Part shown: piece after piece, positions 22,226-29,998 of the stretch
Layout of the letters: each line of letters begins with the position of its first letter
Position numbering within the stretch: position 1 is the first letter of the stretch
DNA from: a virus
IMG/VR virus record: IMGVR_UViG_3300048586_000183
Location: 1-39,185 of that record
Direction: 5' to 3' (one strand)
Length of the DNA stretch: 39,185 bases
Position numbers and translations under genes: made by a program
The notes under the pieces: generated by a model
What the model was told of the DNA's origin: nothing
The model's database searches: none
The model's input: the letters and a program-made list of their open reading frames with translations, nothing else

Positions 22226-24265
22226 TTAGTTGCCGAAGGTGAGCGAGCAGAGACAGCCCGCGGACTCGTCCGCCGGGAGGATGGGATCGCCCGGCCACTG
22301 CGCGCCGTTCGAGAAGGTCTCGTCGAGCCCGACGGTCTCGCCGTCGAGCGAGCCGTGCCTCGAGGGTGACGCGTTGACGTTCCACGTCTTCGTCCGGACG
22401 CCGGCCTGCCCGGCTCCCTCGCGCCGGCTCCACTCTCCGAGAGACGTCGTCCGGCTCGTCGCGATCTGCGCGGCTCGAGCGGCGAGCGCCACGGCGAAGA
22501 CCTCACGGGCGGAGACGACGGGATCGGTCGGGTCGTCCGGCGTCTCGTCGTCGAGGAGGTCGACGCCGTCGAGCTCGAGGAGGAGGTCGTCGAGGAGCTT
22601 CGAGCCCGACCGGGACGCCGCCGACGGGACGCCGACCGCCTCGGCCAGCGCGGCGTAGGTGGTCGCGTTGATCTTCTCCGCGCTGATCCGAGCGTTCTCC
22701 CGGAGGTACGGGAGCGCCCGGTCGAGCGAGAACTCGCCGCCCCACTCCGCCGCCATCTGCCCGCCGAGGTCCTCGGCCATGCTCGAGGAGAGCGCGAGGA
22801 GGTCGACGCCGAGCTCCTCGTTCCAGCGGTCGACGTCGAAGGCGACCTCGACCGGGTTCCGAGCGCCGAGCCGGGAGAGGACCGCGTTCTTCTGCCGCTC
22901 GAAGAACGCGGTCAGGACCTCGAGGTGCTTCGCCTCCCAGCCGGCCCGGTACGCCGGCGCGGACTTCGTCCCGTGCTGGTGCTGGTGCTTCGAGCTCGAG
23001 CTCGGCCGGCCGGCCGCGCCGATGGCGGGCGGAGCCGTGTCGGTCGGAGAAGCGAGCCCGCCGACGAGCACGTTCAGCGGGACGACCAGCGCGTCGCCTC
23101 CCTCGACCGGCGGGAGGTTGCGGAGCGCCCGCGCCTCGTTCCGGGTCATCCACGGCGCGCCCGTCGAGCTCTGGATCGCGGTCGCCTGCTCCTCGAAGTT
23201 GCCGGCGAGCTTCGCCTCGAGCGAGAAGTCGACGTACACGTCGTCGACGTCCGCGAGGTCCGGGAGAAGCTGAATCTCGAGCTCGGTCGTGATCCAGTCG
23301 AGCCACGGGCCGAGCGTGTCGACGTAGAGCCCGACGTGCTGCTCGCGCATGTTCGCGAAGTTGGCATTCTCGAGGATGCCGACGAACGCCGGCGGAATGT
23401 GGAAGAGCGCCGCGGCCTCCTCCCTCGAGAGCCGGCGAGCTCCGAGGTACTCCGAGTCCTTCGCGGAGAAGCCCGTTTGCTCGAAGGTCATCCCCTCCTC
23501 GAGCACGGGCGTACCGCCGGCCTCGGTCCCGGAGCCGGTCCACGTCGCCCGCCAGTCCTCGAGGAAGCGCTCGCGCGCCGGGTCGCTCCACTTCGGGACC
23601 TCGGCCGGCCGGGTGAGCACGCCCGGGACCCGCGCCGCGTTCTTCCAGAACTGCTCGCGGTACTCGCCCGCGGCGGAGTCCTCGGCCAGCACGCGCCGGA
23701 GCGCCTCGAGCGGCGAGACGCCGTCGTTCGGGTTCGCCGGGTCATGCCCGAAGAGGTGGATCACGTCGGACGGCTCGAAGAACCTCGACGGGCCCGAGCC
23801 GAAGAGCTCGTACTTCGCCGGGCCGATCCACGTCCCGCCGACGGGCTTCATCATCTGCGGAGGAACGCGGACGATGTTCAGCCGGCCCGTGTTCGTGTTC
23901 CTGATCTTCACCGCGTAGTAGCGGTCGAAGATCGCGAGGTCCTCGACCATCGTCCGGACGAAGCGATGCCTCGTCGGAGGCTTCGGCGCGGCCGGGAACG
24001 GCGACTTCAGGACTTGCGCGAGCTCGTGCGTCGACGGGAGCTCCTCGCGCTCGTCGAACGAGACGCGGCGGTAGCCCTTCAGCGGGAGGGACGCGGCCAT
24101 CCGACCGAGGAAGCGGACGCAGAGCCGGACGTTCGGCTGCGTCCGGTAGAGCGCGGCGTAGTCCTCGACCACGCCGCGGTAGAGCTCGAGCCCGTTCCGA
24201 GGAGCCGGAGGTCCCCAGGACGAGCCAGTCGAGACGAGGCTTCCGGAGCTCTGAACGACGGCCAC
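22226..24265 (-). CDS. Portal protein fused to a MuF-like head morphogenesis domain, 679 aa
   Basis: Residues about 1-410 are an HK97-type portal: LYRTQPNVRLCVRFLGRMAASLPLKGY, DRYYAVKIRN, PSDVIHLFG, SPLEALRRVLAEDSAAGEYREQFWKNAARVPGVL, EYLGARRLSREEAAALFHIPPAFVG and MTRNEARALRNLPPVEGGD. A Ser/His/Gln-rich linker (about 430-445) leads to a second domain (about 446-679) with KTWNVNASPSRHGSLDGETVGLDETFSNGAQWPGDP and CLCSLTF at the end. This W-x-...-R-H-x-x-L-D-G...F...PGDP...CRC pattern is the Mu gpF-like head morphogenesis signature; here the last Cys pair reads CLC. Start is GTG with AAGGAG upstream. Confidence 0.9.
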   Translation of the reverse strand: MAVVQSSGSLVSTGSSWGPPAPRNGLELYRGVVEDYAALYRTQPNVRLCVRFLGRMAASLPLKGYRRVSFDEREELPSTHELAQVLKSPFPAAPKPPTRHRFVRTMVEDLAIFDRYYAVKIRNTNTGRLNIVRVPPQMMKPVGGTWIGPAKYELFGSGPSRFFEPSDVIHLFGHDPANPNDGVSPLEALRRVLAEDSAAGEYREQFWKNAARVPGVLTRPAEVPKWSDPARERFLEDWRATWTGSGTEAGGTPVLEEGMTFEQTGFSAKDSEYLGARRLSREEAAALFHIPPAFVGILENANFANMREQHVGLYVDTLGPWLDWITTELEIQLLPDLADVDDVYVDFSLEAKLAGNFEEQATAIQSSTGAPWMTRNEARALRNLPPVEGGDALVVPLNVLVGGLASPTDTAPPAIGAAGRPSSSSKHQHQHGTKSAPAYRAGWEAKHLEVLTAFFERQKNAVLSRLGARNPVEVAFDVDRWNEELGVDLLALSSSMAEDLGGQMAAEWGGEFSLDRALPYLRENARISAEKINATTYAALAEAVGVPSAASRSGSKLLDDLLLELDGVDLLDDETPDDPTDPVVSAREVFAVALAARAAQIATSRTTSLGEWSRREGAGQAGVRTKTWNVNASPSRHGSLDGETVGLDETFSNGAQWPGDPILPADESAGCLCSLTFGN

Positions 24266-24268
24266 GTG

Positions 24269-24496
24269 CTACTCCTTCGGTCGTGCGGGCGCGACCTGCA
24301 CGAAGTCGACGTTCGCTCGATCGACGAGGACCTCGCCGTCGACCTTCACGGGCGGGACCTTCGGCTCGAGGAGCGTCGCGTCCTTCAGGACCAGCACGCC
24401 CCGACGCCTCGTCCAGAGCACGCCCTCGAGCGCCTTCCCGGTCTTCAGGTTCACGAGCACGCGACGACGAAGGACGAGCGGGCGAGGTCCGAGCAT
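24269..24496 (-). CDS. Small Sm-like beta-barrel protein before the portal, 75 aa
   Basis: Residues 8-70 (LRRRVLVNLKTGKALEGVLWTRRRGVLVLKDATLLE ... DGEVLVDRANVDFVQV) match an Sm/SH3-like barrel that is common just upstream of portal genes in actinophages; its function is unknown. The ATG at 24496 has no Shine-Dalgarno sequence but has TAGTCT at 7 nt, after a hairpin, so it may open a leaderless capsid transcript. Three bases separate it from the portal GTG. Confidence 0.75.
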   Translation of the reverse strand: MLGPRPLVLRRRVLVNLKTGKALEGVLWTRRRGVLVLKDATLLEPKVPPVKVDGEVLVDRANVDFVQVAPARPKE

Positions 24497-24503
24497 GATC
24501 GGC

Positions 24504-24509
24504 AGACTA
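24504..24509 (-). promoter_or_regulatory. Putative -10 box of the portal/capsid transcript
   Basis: TAGTCT lies 7 nt before the ATG at 24496 (CGTAGTCTGCCGATC-ATG). It lies in the 116-bp gap 24497-24612 that also holds a 9-bp hairpin. No ribosome-binding sequence is seen. Confidence 0.45.
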
Positions 24510-24535
24510 CGCCGCGACCTTCGGCGGGACGCGGA

Positions 24536-24565
24536 AGGGACCCGCGGCCGGAGCCACGGGTCCCT
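24536..24565 (-). terminator. Hairpin upstream of the portal operon
   Basis: AGGGACCCG (24536-24544) pairs perfectly with CGGGTCCCT (24557-24565) around a 12-nt loop. It lies about 48 bases after the stop of the upstream HTH gene and just before the TAGTCT box, which suggests a transcript boundary. A shorter CGGAG/CTCCG hairpin lies at about 24577-24591. Confidence 0.6.
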
Positions 24566-24612
24566 CCTCGAAGAGTCGGAGCATCGCTCCGTCCCCAGCG
24601 CTCGAGACGGTA

Positions 24613-24861
24613 CTACGCCTCCCAGAGCCGGACGACGTACTGCCTCGAGACGCCGGCCAGCTTCGAGACCTCCGTCGAGGTCGGGCGGACGCTCTCCGGG
24701 AGTCGACCGAGCCCGACGATCGCCCGGTTCCGAGCGGCTCGAGCCTCCTCGAGCTTCTTCTCGCGCTGCACGACGATGCCTCGAGCTCCGCCGAGCTCCG
24801 ACTCGAGGAGTTGCCGGCGAGCCGCCGGGCCCATCGTGACGCGCTTCGGTTCGCGGGTCAT
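24613..24861 (-). CDS. Small helix-turn-helix protein, 82 aa
   Basis: The N-terminal half is a charged helix (about 15-50, ending AIVGLGRLPES). The C-terminal half carries a helix-turn-helix: PTSTEVSKLAGVSRQYVVRL (residues about 60-79), similar to resolvase- or MerR-like recognition helices with SRQ-x-V-x-R-L. The ATG overlaps the previous stop (ATGA). It may regulate the neighbouring promoters, such as the palindromes near 27257-27296, but no direct link can be shown. Confidence 0.7.
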   Translation of the reverse strand: MTREPKRVTMGPAARRQLLESELGGARGIVVQREKKLEEARAARNRAIVGLGRLPESVRPTSTEVSKLAGVSRQYVVRLWEA

Positions 24862-25013
24862 CGGAAGAGCCTCCCGAGGAAGCGCCCGGTCGCTCGGCCG
24901 GCCGCACGTCGAGCGACGCGCTTCCCGACGCGGCCACGCCGGACGGCGTCGACGTCGCCCCAGCCTCGAGCCACGCGGTAGAGCCACCCGCGCCCGTTCA
25001 CGAGAGAGCCCAT
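24858..25013 (-). CDS. Arg-rich small protein, 51 aa
   Basis: The sequence GWLYRVARGWGDVDAVRRGRVGKRVARRAAGRATGRFLGRLFR follows a pattern of short basic proteins found beside actinophage terminase or portal genes (L-Y-R-x-A-R ... D-x-x-A-x-R-R-G-x-V-G-x-R). It is too short to appear in many gene finders. Start ATG 25013 overlaps the upstream gene by 16 bases; stop overlaps the next ATG. Function unknown; nucleic acid binding is plausible from charge. Confidence 0.65.
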   Translation of the reverse strand: MGSLVNGRGWLYRVARGWGDVDAVRRGRVGKRVARRAAGRATGRFLGRLFR

Positions 25014-25189
25014 CGGTAGCCGTGCACGAGAGCCCAGACGACCGGGATCAGCACGAAGGCGAGGAGCACGAAGAAGACGATCGCCGTCGCGATCGAGGTC
25101 GCCCGGTCCTTCACGACGTCGCGCTCCGGAGCCGGAGCGGGAGCCGGCCGACCGCCGGCTCGACGGTGAGCTCGACGCGCCGGACTCAC
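24998..25189 (-). CDS. Small single-pass membrane protein, 63 aa
   Basis: A basic, Ala/Pro-rich N-terminus of about 25 residues precedes one strong membrane helix (residues about 33-55, TAIVFFVLLAFVLIPVVWALV). GTG start at 25189 overlaps the upstream stop. Function unknown. Confidence 0.6.
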   Translation of the reverse strand: MSPARRAHRRAGGRPAPAPAPERDVVKDRATSIATAIVFFVLLAFVLIPVVWALVHGYRWALS

Positions 25190-25488
25190 GACGCGCTCCG
25201 GGCACGGGCTCGAGCCTGCTCGAGCTCGTCGTCCTCGAGCTCCTCGACGGAGAAGATCGTCGCGAGCGAGACCGCCTGATCCCAGCCGCCGCCCGGGAAC
25301 GGACGGACGATCGCGAGCTCCGTCCCGGTTCCGAGGTTCGAGGTCGCGACCGAGAGGAGCACGCCCTCGAGGGTCGTCGCCGTCGACTTCTGCCGGAGCC
25401 CGTCCCAGACGATCCGGACCGGGAGCCCGGCGAAGTTCCGGACGGCGTGGAAGCGCTCGTTCCTCTCGAGAGCGTGGATCGCCTTCAT
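25186..25488 (-). CDS. Small SH3/Sm-like protein, 100 aa
   Basis: Residues about 15-82 read as a small beta barrel (GLPVRIVWDGLRQKSTATTLEGVLLSVATSNLGTGTELAIVRP then VSLATIFSVEEL), followed by an acidic/basic helical tail. ATG 25488 overlaps the stop of the DUF6884-like gene (ATGA), so the two are translationally coupled and may work together. No family assigned. Confidence 0.65.
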   Translation of the reverse strand: MKAIHALERNERFHAVRNFAGLPVRIVWDGLRQKSTATTLEGVLLSVATSNLGTGTELAIVRPFPGGGWDQAVSLATIFSVEELEDDELEQARARARSAS

Positions 25489-27212
25489 CGGCCGACCGCC
25501 TTCGAGCTCGAGCCGGCGACTTCGTCGACGCACTCCGGGCACGGGACCATCTGCCCGGACCGGAAGACCACGCGCTCGCCGTCGCACGAGTCGCACGCCG
25601 GGACCTCGACGTCGTCCGCGAGGAAGATCAGCCCCTCCCGCATGACCGCCGAGCGCTCCTCGTCCGGGAGCTCGAGCTCGGAGCGGAGCCGGAGCTTCTG
25701 CCGGCCCTGCTCGTCGGTCCCAATCGAGACGACCTCCTCGCCGGCGAGGAGCGCCACGGTCTCGAGCTCGATCGACCGAGCCTCGCCGCACAGAGCGCAC
25801 GAGCCCGGGAGCCCGGGCCCGTGGTGCCCGCGGCACGCCGACTCGTCCGCCGGTGCGCCGGCGACCGGCTCGAGGTCGGAGTCGAGGACCTCGCCTGCCG
25901 CGGTCAGGAGGTCCGCGACGATCGGCCGGAGCCAGCCGGCCGGGCACTTCGCCGGAGCCGAGCCCTCCTCCGCCTCGTCGAAGGTGACGAGGTAGTTCCC
26001 GTCCTCGTCCCGGCCGACGATGTTCGTCACCTTCCCGAAGCGCGGGTCGTGCTCCCGGGCGGGCTCGTAGGCGGGCCCGAGCGCGGCGCGCCCGGAGACG
26101 TACGCCCGGTCGCCGGGCCGGAAGCCGACGACGTCGAGGTAGCGCTCGACCGCCTTCGACCAGCGGTCGGAGCTCCCGGCCTGCCCGACCGAGCGGGACG
26201 CCTCGAGGAGCTCCTTCGCCGCGGCCCGCTGGAACGCCTCGAGCTCGACCTCTGCGCCGCATCCCGGGCACAGGAGCGCCGGCCCGTCGTTCAGGTGACC
26301 GGACCCGCGGTGGACGAGCGGCTTCTCGAGGTGCGAGCACGGCTCGCCGGACGGGACCTCGTCGGGCCGGAGGTACGCGCCCGGATCGGGCTCGTCGAGC
26401 TCGACGTCGGCTTCCCGGAGCTCCTTCGCCCGGGCGAGGTGGTCCCCGATCCCTCGAGCTCCCTCGAACGGGAGGACGATCCGAGCGCCGGAGCCGAACG
26501 CCTCGACCGCCCGGCCGGCGTAGGCGGAGCCGGCGAGCACGACGACCGACCGGCGAGCGGCGAAGACGTCGTCCAGCGCCGGCGCGAGCGCCACGTCCCG
26601 ACGGAGGTCCTCCGCCGAGACCGCGCCGGGCTCGTCGATCCTCTGCTCGTACGGCTCGAGCTCGGTCGAGAGCGAGACGAAGCCGTGCTTCCCGGAGAGG
26701 ACGAAGATCAGGTCGTCCGAGGTGAGCGAGCGAGCCGCGGCCAGCATCGCCCGGAAGTACGAGCCGACGTAGAAGTCCTGCGCCGGCGCGGCGTACGGCG
26801 TCTTCCGCCCGCCGCACGGGATCACGACGACCGGGAGGTCCTCGTCGACCTCGAGGAGCGCCTTCGCCTCGAGCTCGAGGTCGTAGTAGTTCGCCCGGAG
26901 GAACTTCGGGTCGACGCGGTAGGTCTTCCCGTCGAAGAGCCGCTCGACGGTGACGGTCTCGGAGTTGACGCGGACGACGTCGGCCAGTCCGCACGACGCC
27001 TCCTTCGACGCGGCTCCCGGGAGGAGCGAGACGCGGTCGCCGGTGCGGAAGCCTCGAGCCGCGGCGTAGGCACGGAACGCCTCGCCCACGGCGAGCCGAG
27101 CGTCGTCGGTCGAGGGACGGTCGAGGAACGGGATCGCGACGAGCCGGTCGTAGGCGACGGTCGCCTCGATCCAGCGGAGAGCGAGCTCGCGGAGCTCGGT
27201 CGAGGTGGTCAT
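25485..27212 (-). CDS. Multidomain DUF6884-like protein with zinc motifs, 575 aa
   Basis: This is an unusual protein lying between terminase and portal. Layout: helical N-terminus; KOW/SH3-like segment (about 55-108, FRTGDRVSLLPG ... GKTYRVDPKFL); a domain at about 126-265 with PVVVIPCGGRKTPYAAPAQD, FVLSGKHGFVS, ELEPYEQ and VVLAGSAYAGRAVEAFG, matching DUF6884 (YaaA-like pattern); Cys292, then CPGCG (315-319); a second SH3-like segment (about 363-432); CRGHHG and CALC (460-475); and a C-terminal CDSC ... CPEC pair (540-561) typical of a zinc ribbon. DUF6884 has no settled function. A role in DNA modification or in countering host defence is possible but not shown. ATG 27212 was chosen for its AAGGAG leader; an upstream in-frame ATG at 27248 lacks one. 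Confidence 0.75.
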   Translation of the reverse strand: MTTSTELRELALRWIEATVAYDRLVAIPFLDRPSTDDARLAVGEAFRAYAAARGFRTGDRVSLLPGAASKEASCGLADVVRVNSETVTVERLFDGKTYRVDPKFLRANYYDLELEAKALLEVDEDLPVVVIPCGGRKTPYAAPAQDFYVGSYFRAMLAAARSLTSDDLIFVLSGKHGFVSLSTELEPYEQRIDEPGAVSAEDLRRDVALAPALDDVFAARRSVVVLAGSAYAGRAVEAFGSGARIVLPFEGARGIGDHLARAKELREADVELDEPDPGAYLRPDEVPSGEPCSHLEKPLVHRGSGHLNDGPALLCPGCGAEVELEAFQRAAAKELLEASRSVGQAGSSDRWSKAVERYLDVVGFRPGDRAYVSGRAALGPAYEPAREHDPRFGKVTNIVGRDEDGNYLVTFDEAEEGSAPAKCPAGWLRPIVADLLTAAGEVLDSDLEPVAGAPADESACRGHHGPGLPGSCALCGEARSIELETVALLAGEEVVSIGTDEQGRQKLRLRSELELPDEERSAVMREGLIFLADDVEVPACDSCDGERVVFRSGQMVPCPECVDEVAGSSSKAVGR

Positions 27213-27254
27213 GGTGGGTTCTCCTTCGTGGTCGGTACTGCTGGTCACGAGGAG

Positions 27255-27260
27255 ACCGTA
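27255..27260 (-). promoter_or_regulatory. Putative -10 box of the DUF6884-like gene
   Basis: TACGGT in the context GTTACGGTC lies about 42 nt before ATG 27212. It overlaps the first CGTAAC-N3-GTTACG palindrome, so binding of a protein there would block the box. No good -35 hexamer was found. Confidence 0.45.
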
Positions 27261-27271
27261 ACAGAGTTACG
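27257..27271. promoter_or_regulatory. Palindromic operator-like site 1
   Basis: CGTAAC-AGA-GTTACG is a perfect 6-bp inverted repeat with a 3-bp centre. It is followed by CGGTCG, and the 12-bp string GTTACGCGGTCG recurs 25 bases further on. A/T-rich half sites are rare in this GC-rich genome. Confidence 0.55.
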
Positions 27272-27281
27272 CGGTCGCGTG

Positions 27282-27296
27282 CGTAATCGGGTTACG
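27282..27296. promoter_or_regulatory. Palindromic operator-like site 2
   Basis: CGTAA-N5-TTACG (CGTAATCGGGTTACG) is an imperfect copy of site 1, centred 25 bp away. The stop codon of the large terminase lies inside it (27292-27294). The two sites together resemble a tandem operator for a dimeric repressor. Confidence 0.5.
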
Positions 27297-29136
27297 CGGT
27301 CGAGAGCCCGCGCTCTTCGTAGACGCTCTCGCCGTACGTGTCCCGGGCGTACGCGTCGACGCCCATCACCACGGCGACCGCCGGGTCGACGTGACCGCCG
27401 GAGCGCTTCCGGTTCGGCTTGATGTTCCCGGACGGGTCGAGCTCGACGGCGAGGTTCCCGAACGCGTAGCGGAGGATCGGGTTCCCGCCATGCCGGAGCC
27501 GGCGGTCGAGGACGATCCTCTCCGTCTCCTTCATCGCCGGCGAGATTCCGGCGAAGCCCTGCCCGACCTCGACGACGGTCAGCCCGCCGGAGCGGAGGTG
27601 CCCGACCATCTGCTTCGAGCCCCAGCGGTCGAAGGCGAGTCGCTCGAAGCCGAAGAAGTCCGCGAGCCGGATCGCCTCGTCCTCGACCTCGTCGTAGTCC
27701 ACGGTCTCGCCCTCGCATCCGAGGAGCACGGTCCCGCCGCCGAACGGGTTCGGAGTCTCGAGCCAAAGCCGGAAGAGCTCCCGCTCTCGAGGAGGTCGAG
27801 CGTCGATCCGGCCGAGCGGAGTCCACACGCGGAGTACGACCTCGAGGACCTCGACCTCGTACGCCGGGTCGGCCGGGTCCGGCTGCCATCGCGGGATCAG
27901 CACGGCGAGCGCGGTTAGGTCGTTCGAGCTCGAGAGGTCGAGCCCGCCGTACGCGGTCAGCCCGCGGAGCTCTGGCATCGTCGGGACGAGGAACGCTCCC
28001 GACGCGTCGAACGCCTCGAGGTCGATCCAGCGCGAGACCGCCTCCGTGCGGACGTTCAGGTGGAGCCGGAGGAACGAGAGCCGCTTCGGCTCCGACCGGC
28101 GCGCCTTCTTCGCCTGCTCCTCGAGGTACTCGACCGAGACCGAGACGCCGTAGCCCGGGTTCGCGATCGCCCACGTCTCCGGCTGGTCCCAGAACTCCTC
28201 GAGCTCCTTCGGGATCGTGTAGACGACCGCCCACGTCCGAAGGTCCTCGACCTCGCCCCTCCCGATCGCGACGGCGAGGTCGTGCTTCTCGGCGTAGATC
28301 GTCCCGTCCGTGTCCGCGCCCGCCGTCGTGAGGTGCACGACGAGCGGTTGCGTCCGAGCCGTCGTCCCGGTCTCGATCGTGTCGATCAGCGCCCGCGACT
28401 TGTGCACGTGCGTCTCGTCGATCACCGCGCCCGAGACGTTCCCGCCCATCTTCTCCTCGGCCTTCGCCGGGTCGCCGCTGATGACCTCGTACTTCGAGAG
28501 CGTCGCGTCGACGATCAGCGCCGAGCCGAGGACGTTCAGCTTCGACGCGTACGCCGACCGAGCCGCCATGTTCCGAGCCGGCTCGAACACGTTCAGCGCT
28601 TGCGCGGTCGTTGTCGCCGCGGCGTAGACCTCCGCGCCCGGCTCGTACAGCCGGCCGGCCTTCAGGTTCGAGTCCGCCATGAGGAGATAGAGCGTCAGCG
28701 CGGCGGAGAGCGTGCTCTTCCCGTTCTTGCGCGGGACCTCGAGGAAGAGCTCCCGGTAGTAGCGCTCGCCGTCGGACTGCCGGACGCCGAAGACCGGAGC
28801 CAGCACGTAGAGCACTTGCCAGAGGTCCGGGACGAGCGGGCTCCCGCCCCACTTCCCCTTCACGTGACGGAGCCCGATCGTGAACTCGAGGAAGCGCCGG
28901 ACCTCCTCGGCGGAGAAGACGATCCCGAGCTCCCTCCGGACCTTCCTCGACGGAAGCGGCGAGACGTACAGAGGTGGCGCGCACCGATCGAGCTCCGCCT
29001 CGAGGTCCGCGTAGAGCTCGAGCTCGAGGATCACGTCCCGGAGACCGGAGAACCGCTCGAGGTCCGCCCGGACCCGCGCCCGCCGCTCGACCGGGTCAGT
29101 AACCGAGGAGCTCGGAAGCGCCGTCGCCGTCGTCAC
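27292..29136 (-). CDS. terL: Terminase large subunit (HK97-like), about 614 aa
   Basis: This is the DNA packaging motor and nuclease. Counted from GTG 29136, the Walker A variant VPRKNGKS is at about 134-141 and Walker B GAVIDETH at about 236-243. The RNase H-type nuclease shows GLDLSSSNDLTAL (Asp400), GCEGETVDYDE, AFDRWGSKQM and GGHVDPAVAVVMG. GTG 29136 has GAGGAGG at a good distance; GTG 29160 (eight residues longer) is possible. Both overlap the end of the small subunit gene. The stop lies within a palindromic site. The HK97-like type can be either cos or pac; no cos site can be recognised from sequence alone. Confidence 0.93.
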   Translation of the reverse strand: MTTATALPSSSVTDPVERRARVRADLERFSGLRDVILELELYADLEAELDRCAPPLYVSPLPSRKVRRELGIVFSAEEVRRFLEFTIGLRHVKGKWGGSPLVPDLWQVLYVLAPVFGVRQSDGERYYRELFLEVPRKNGKSTLSAALTLYLLMADSNLKAGRLYEPGAEVYAAATTTAQALNVFEPARNMAARSAYASKLNVLGSALIVDATLSKYEVISGDPAKAEEKMGGNVSGAVIDETHVHKSRALIDTIETGTTARTQPLVVHLTTAGADTDGTIYAEKHDLAVAIGRGEVEDLRTWAVVYTIPKELEEFWDQPETWAIANPGYGVSVSVEYLEEQAKKARRSEPKRLSFLRLHLNVRTEAVSRWIDLEAFDASGAFLVPTMPELRGLTAYGGLDLSSSNDLTALAVLIPRWQPDPADPAYEVEVLEVVLRVWTPLGRIDARPPRERELFRLWLETPNPFGGGTVLLGCEGETVDYDEVEDEAIRLADFFGFERLAFDRWGSKQMVGHLRSGGLTVVEVGQGFAGISPAMKETERIVLDRRLRHGGNPILRYAFGNLAVELDPSGNIKPNRKRSGGHVDPAVAVVMGVDAYARDTYGESVYEERGLSTA

Positions 29137-29659
29137 CCGCGCCTCCTCGACCAGCCGCACCAGCGGACCTCGCCGGCCGGAGTCCCATCCTCGCGGACGG
29201 CGTCAGCCCGAACTCGACGCACCAGCGGAGGTACGCCGCCTGAGCGGACGTGAAGACGGCGACGGACGGGTGCTTCTTCAGCATCCCGCCGTGCACTCGA
29301 TCGACCTCCGTCGTCGTGAGCTTCTTCGTCCGACGGTCGACCGTTCCCGTCGCCGTGCGCGGCCGGAGGTCCTCGAGCGCGTACCGAGCGAGCGCGAAGG
29401 TCTCCATCGCCAGAGCGAACGAGCCGGCGTCGATCTTCGTCAGGAGCCCGAGCCGCTCGAGTTGCGCGGCGTGCTGGTCCCACGCCTCCGACGCGTACGT
29501 CGAGAGCCACGCCGGCTTCGAGGGACGGATCGGAGCCGGCCGAAGCGCCGCCTCCTCGCGCCGACGCTCCTCGAGCTCCTCGTCCGACAGCTTCGACTTG
29601 TTCCCGTGAAGCGCGATCACGTCCGCCGGGAGCTTCGGCGGGCCCGGCTTGCGCGGCAT
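29096..29659 (-). CDS. terS: Terminase small subunit (P27 family), 187 aa
   Basis: The small subunit recognises phage DNA at packaging start. The opening PRKPGPPKLPADVIALHGNKSKL, then PAPIRPSKPAWLSTYASEAWDQHAAQLERLGLLTKIDAGSFALAMETFALARYA is the P27-type pattern (P...P.WLS..A...W......L...G.L...D...F). The end of the conserved region, HGGMLKKHPSVAVFTSAQAAYLRWCVEFGLTPSARMGL, is also typical. The C-terminus is Gly/Ala/Arg-rich and overlaps terL. Start ATG 29659. Confidence 0.9.
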   Translation of the reverse strand: MPRKPGPPKLPADVIALHGNKSKLSDEELEERRREEAALRPAPIRPSKPAWLSTYASEAWDQHAAQLERLGLLTKIDAGSFALAMETFALARYALEDLRPRTATGTVDRRTKKLTTTEVDRVHGGMLKKHPSVAVFTSAQAAYLRWCVEFGLTPSARMGLRPARSAGAAGRGGAGDDGDGASELLGY

Positions 29660-29662
29660 GCC

Positions 29663-29998
29663 CTACTCCGCCCGCTTCACGACGAGCCGCGCGCCTTCCG
29701 GGTGCTCCCGCTGCGCGTGGTCGAGCCCGACCGCCCGCGCCGCCTTCCGCTTCGGGATCACGAGCGGCTCATCGACCGACGGCCCGAGCGTCCCGTGCTC
29801 CGAGCACTTCACGCCCCAGCCCGTGAGCCGGCCGACGTGCATCGTCTCGACGGTGACGACCGCCTTCTCCGGAGCCGGCCGGAGCGTCTGCCGGACCTTC
29901 GTCTTCAGCGACCGCTCCCGGCCGGTCGCCTCGTCGAGCTCGTCGAGGACGTGCCGCGGGTTCGCCGCGACGACGAGGTCGTGCTCCGCCGCGGTCAT
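29663..29998 (-). CDS. Hypothetical protein upstream of terminase, 111 aa
   Basis: ATG 29998 overlaps the previous stop (ATGA). A helical first half (NPRHVLDELDEATGRERSLKTKVRQTLRP) is followed by a strand-rich second half with KCSEHGTLGPSVDEPLVIPKRKAARAVGLDHAQREH. The single Cys-x-x-His (CSEH) could bind metal with HAQREH, but this is weak. No family recognised. Confidence 0.65.
   Translation of the reverse strand: MTAAEHDLVVAANPRHVLDELDEATGRERSLKTKVRQTLRPAPEKAVVTVETMHVGRLTGWGVKCSEHGTLGPSVDEPLVIPKRKAARAVGLDHAQREHPEGARLVVKRAE

Noticed and set aside
19313-22369. Very long plus-strand open frame (1018 codons) antisense to capsid and protease
   Set aside because: It is a by-product of high G+C and third-position bias of the minus-strand genes; its translation is Arg/Glu/Leu-rich without domain patterns and it crosses a terminator and three gene borders.
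27213-27248. 12-residue N-terminal extension of the DUF6884-like protein
   Set aside because: The upstream ATG has no Shine-Dalgarno sequence, while ATG 27212 has AAGGAG at a good distance; the extension codons are leader sequence.
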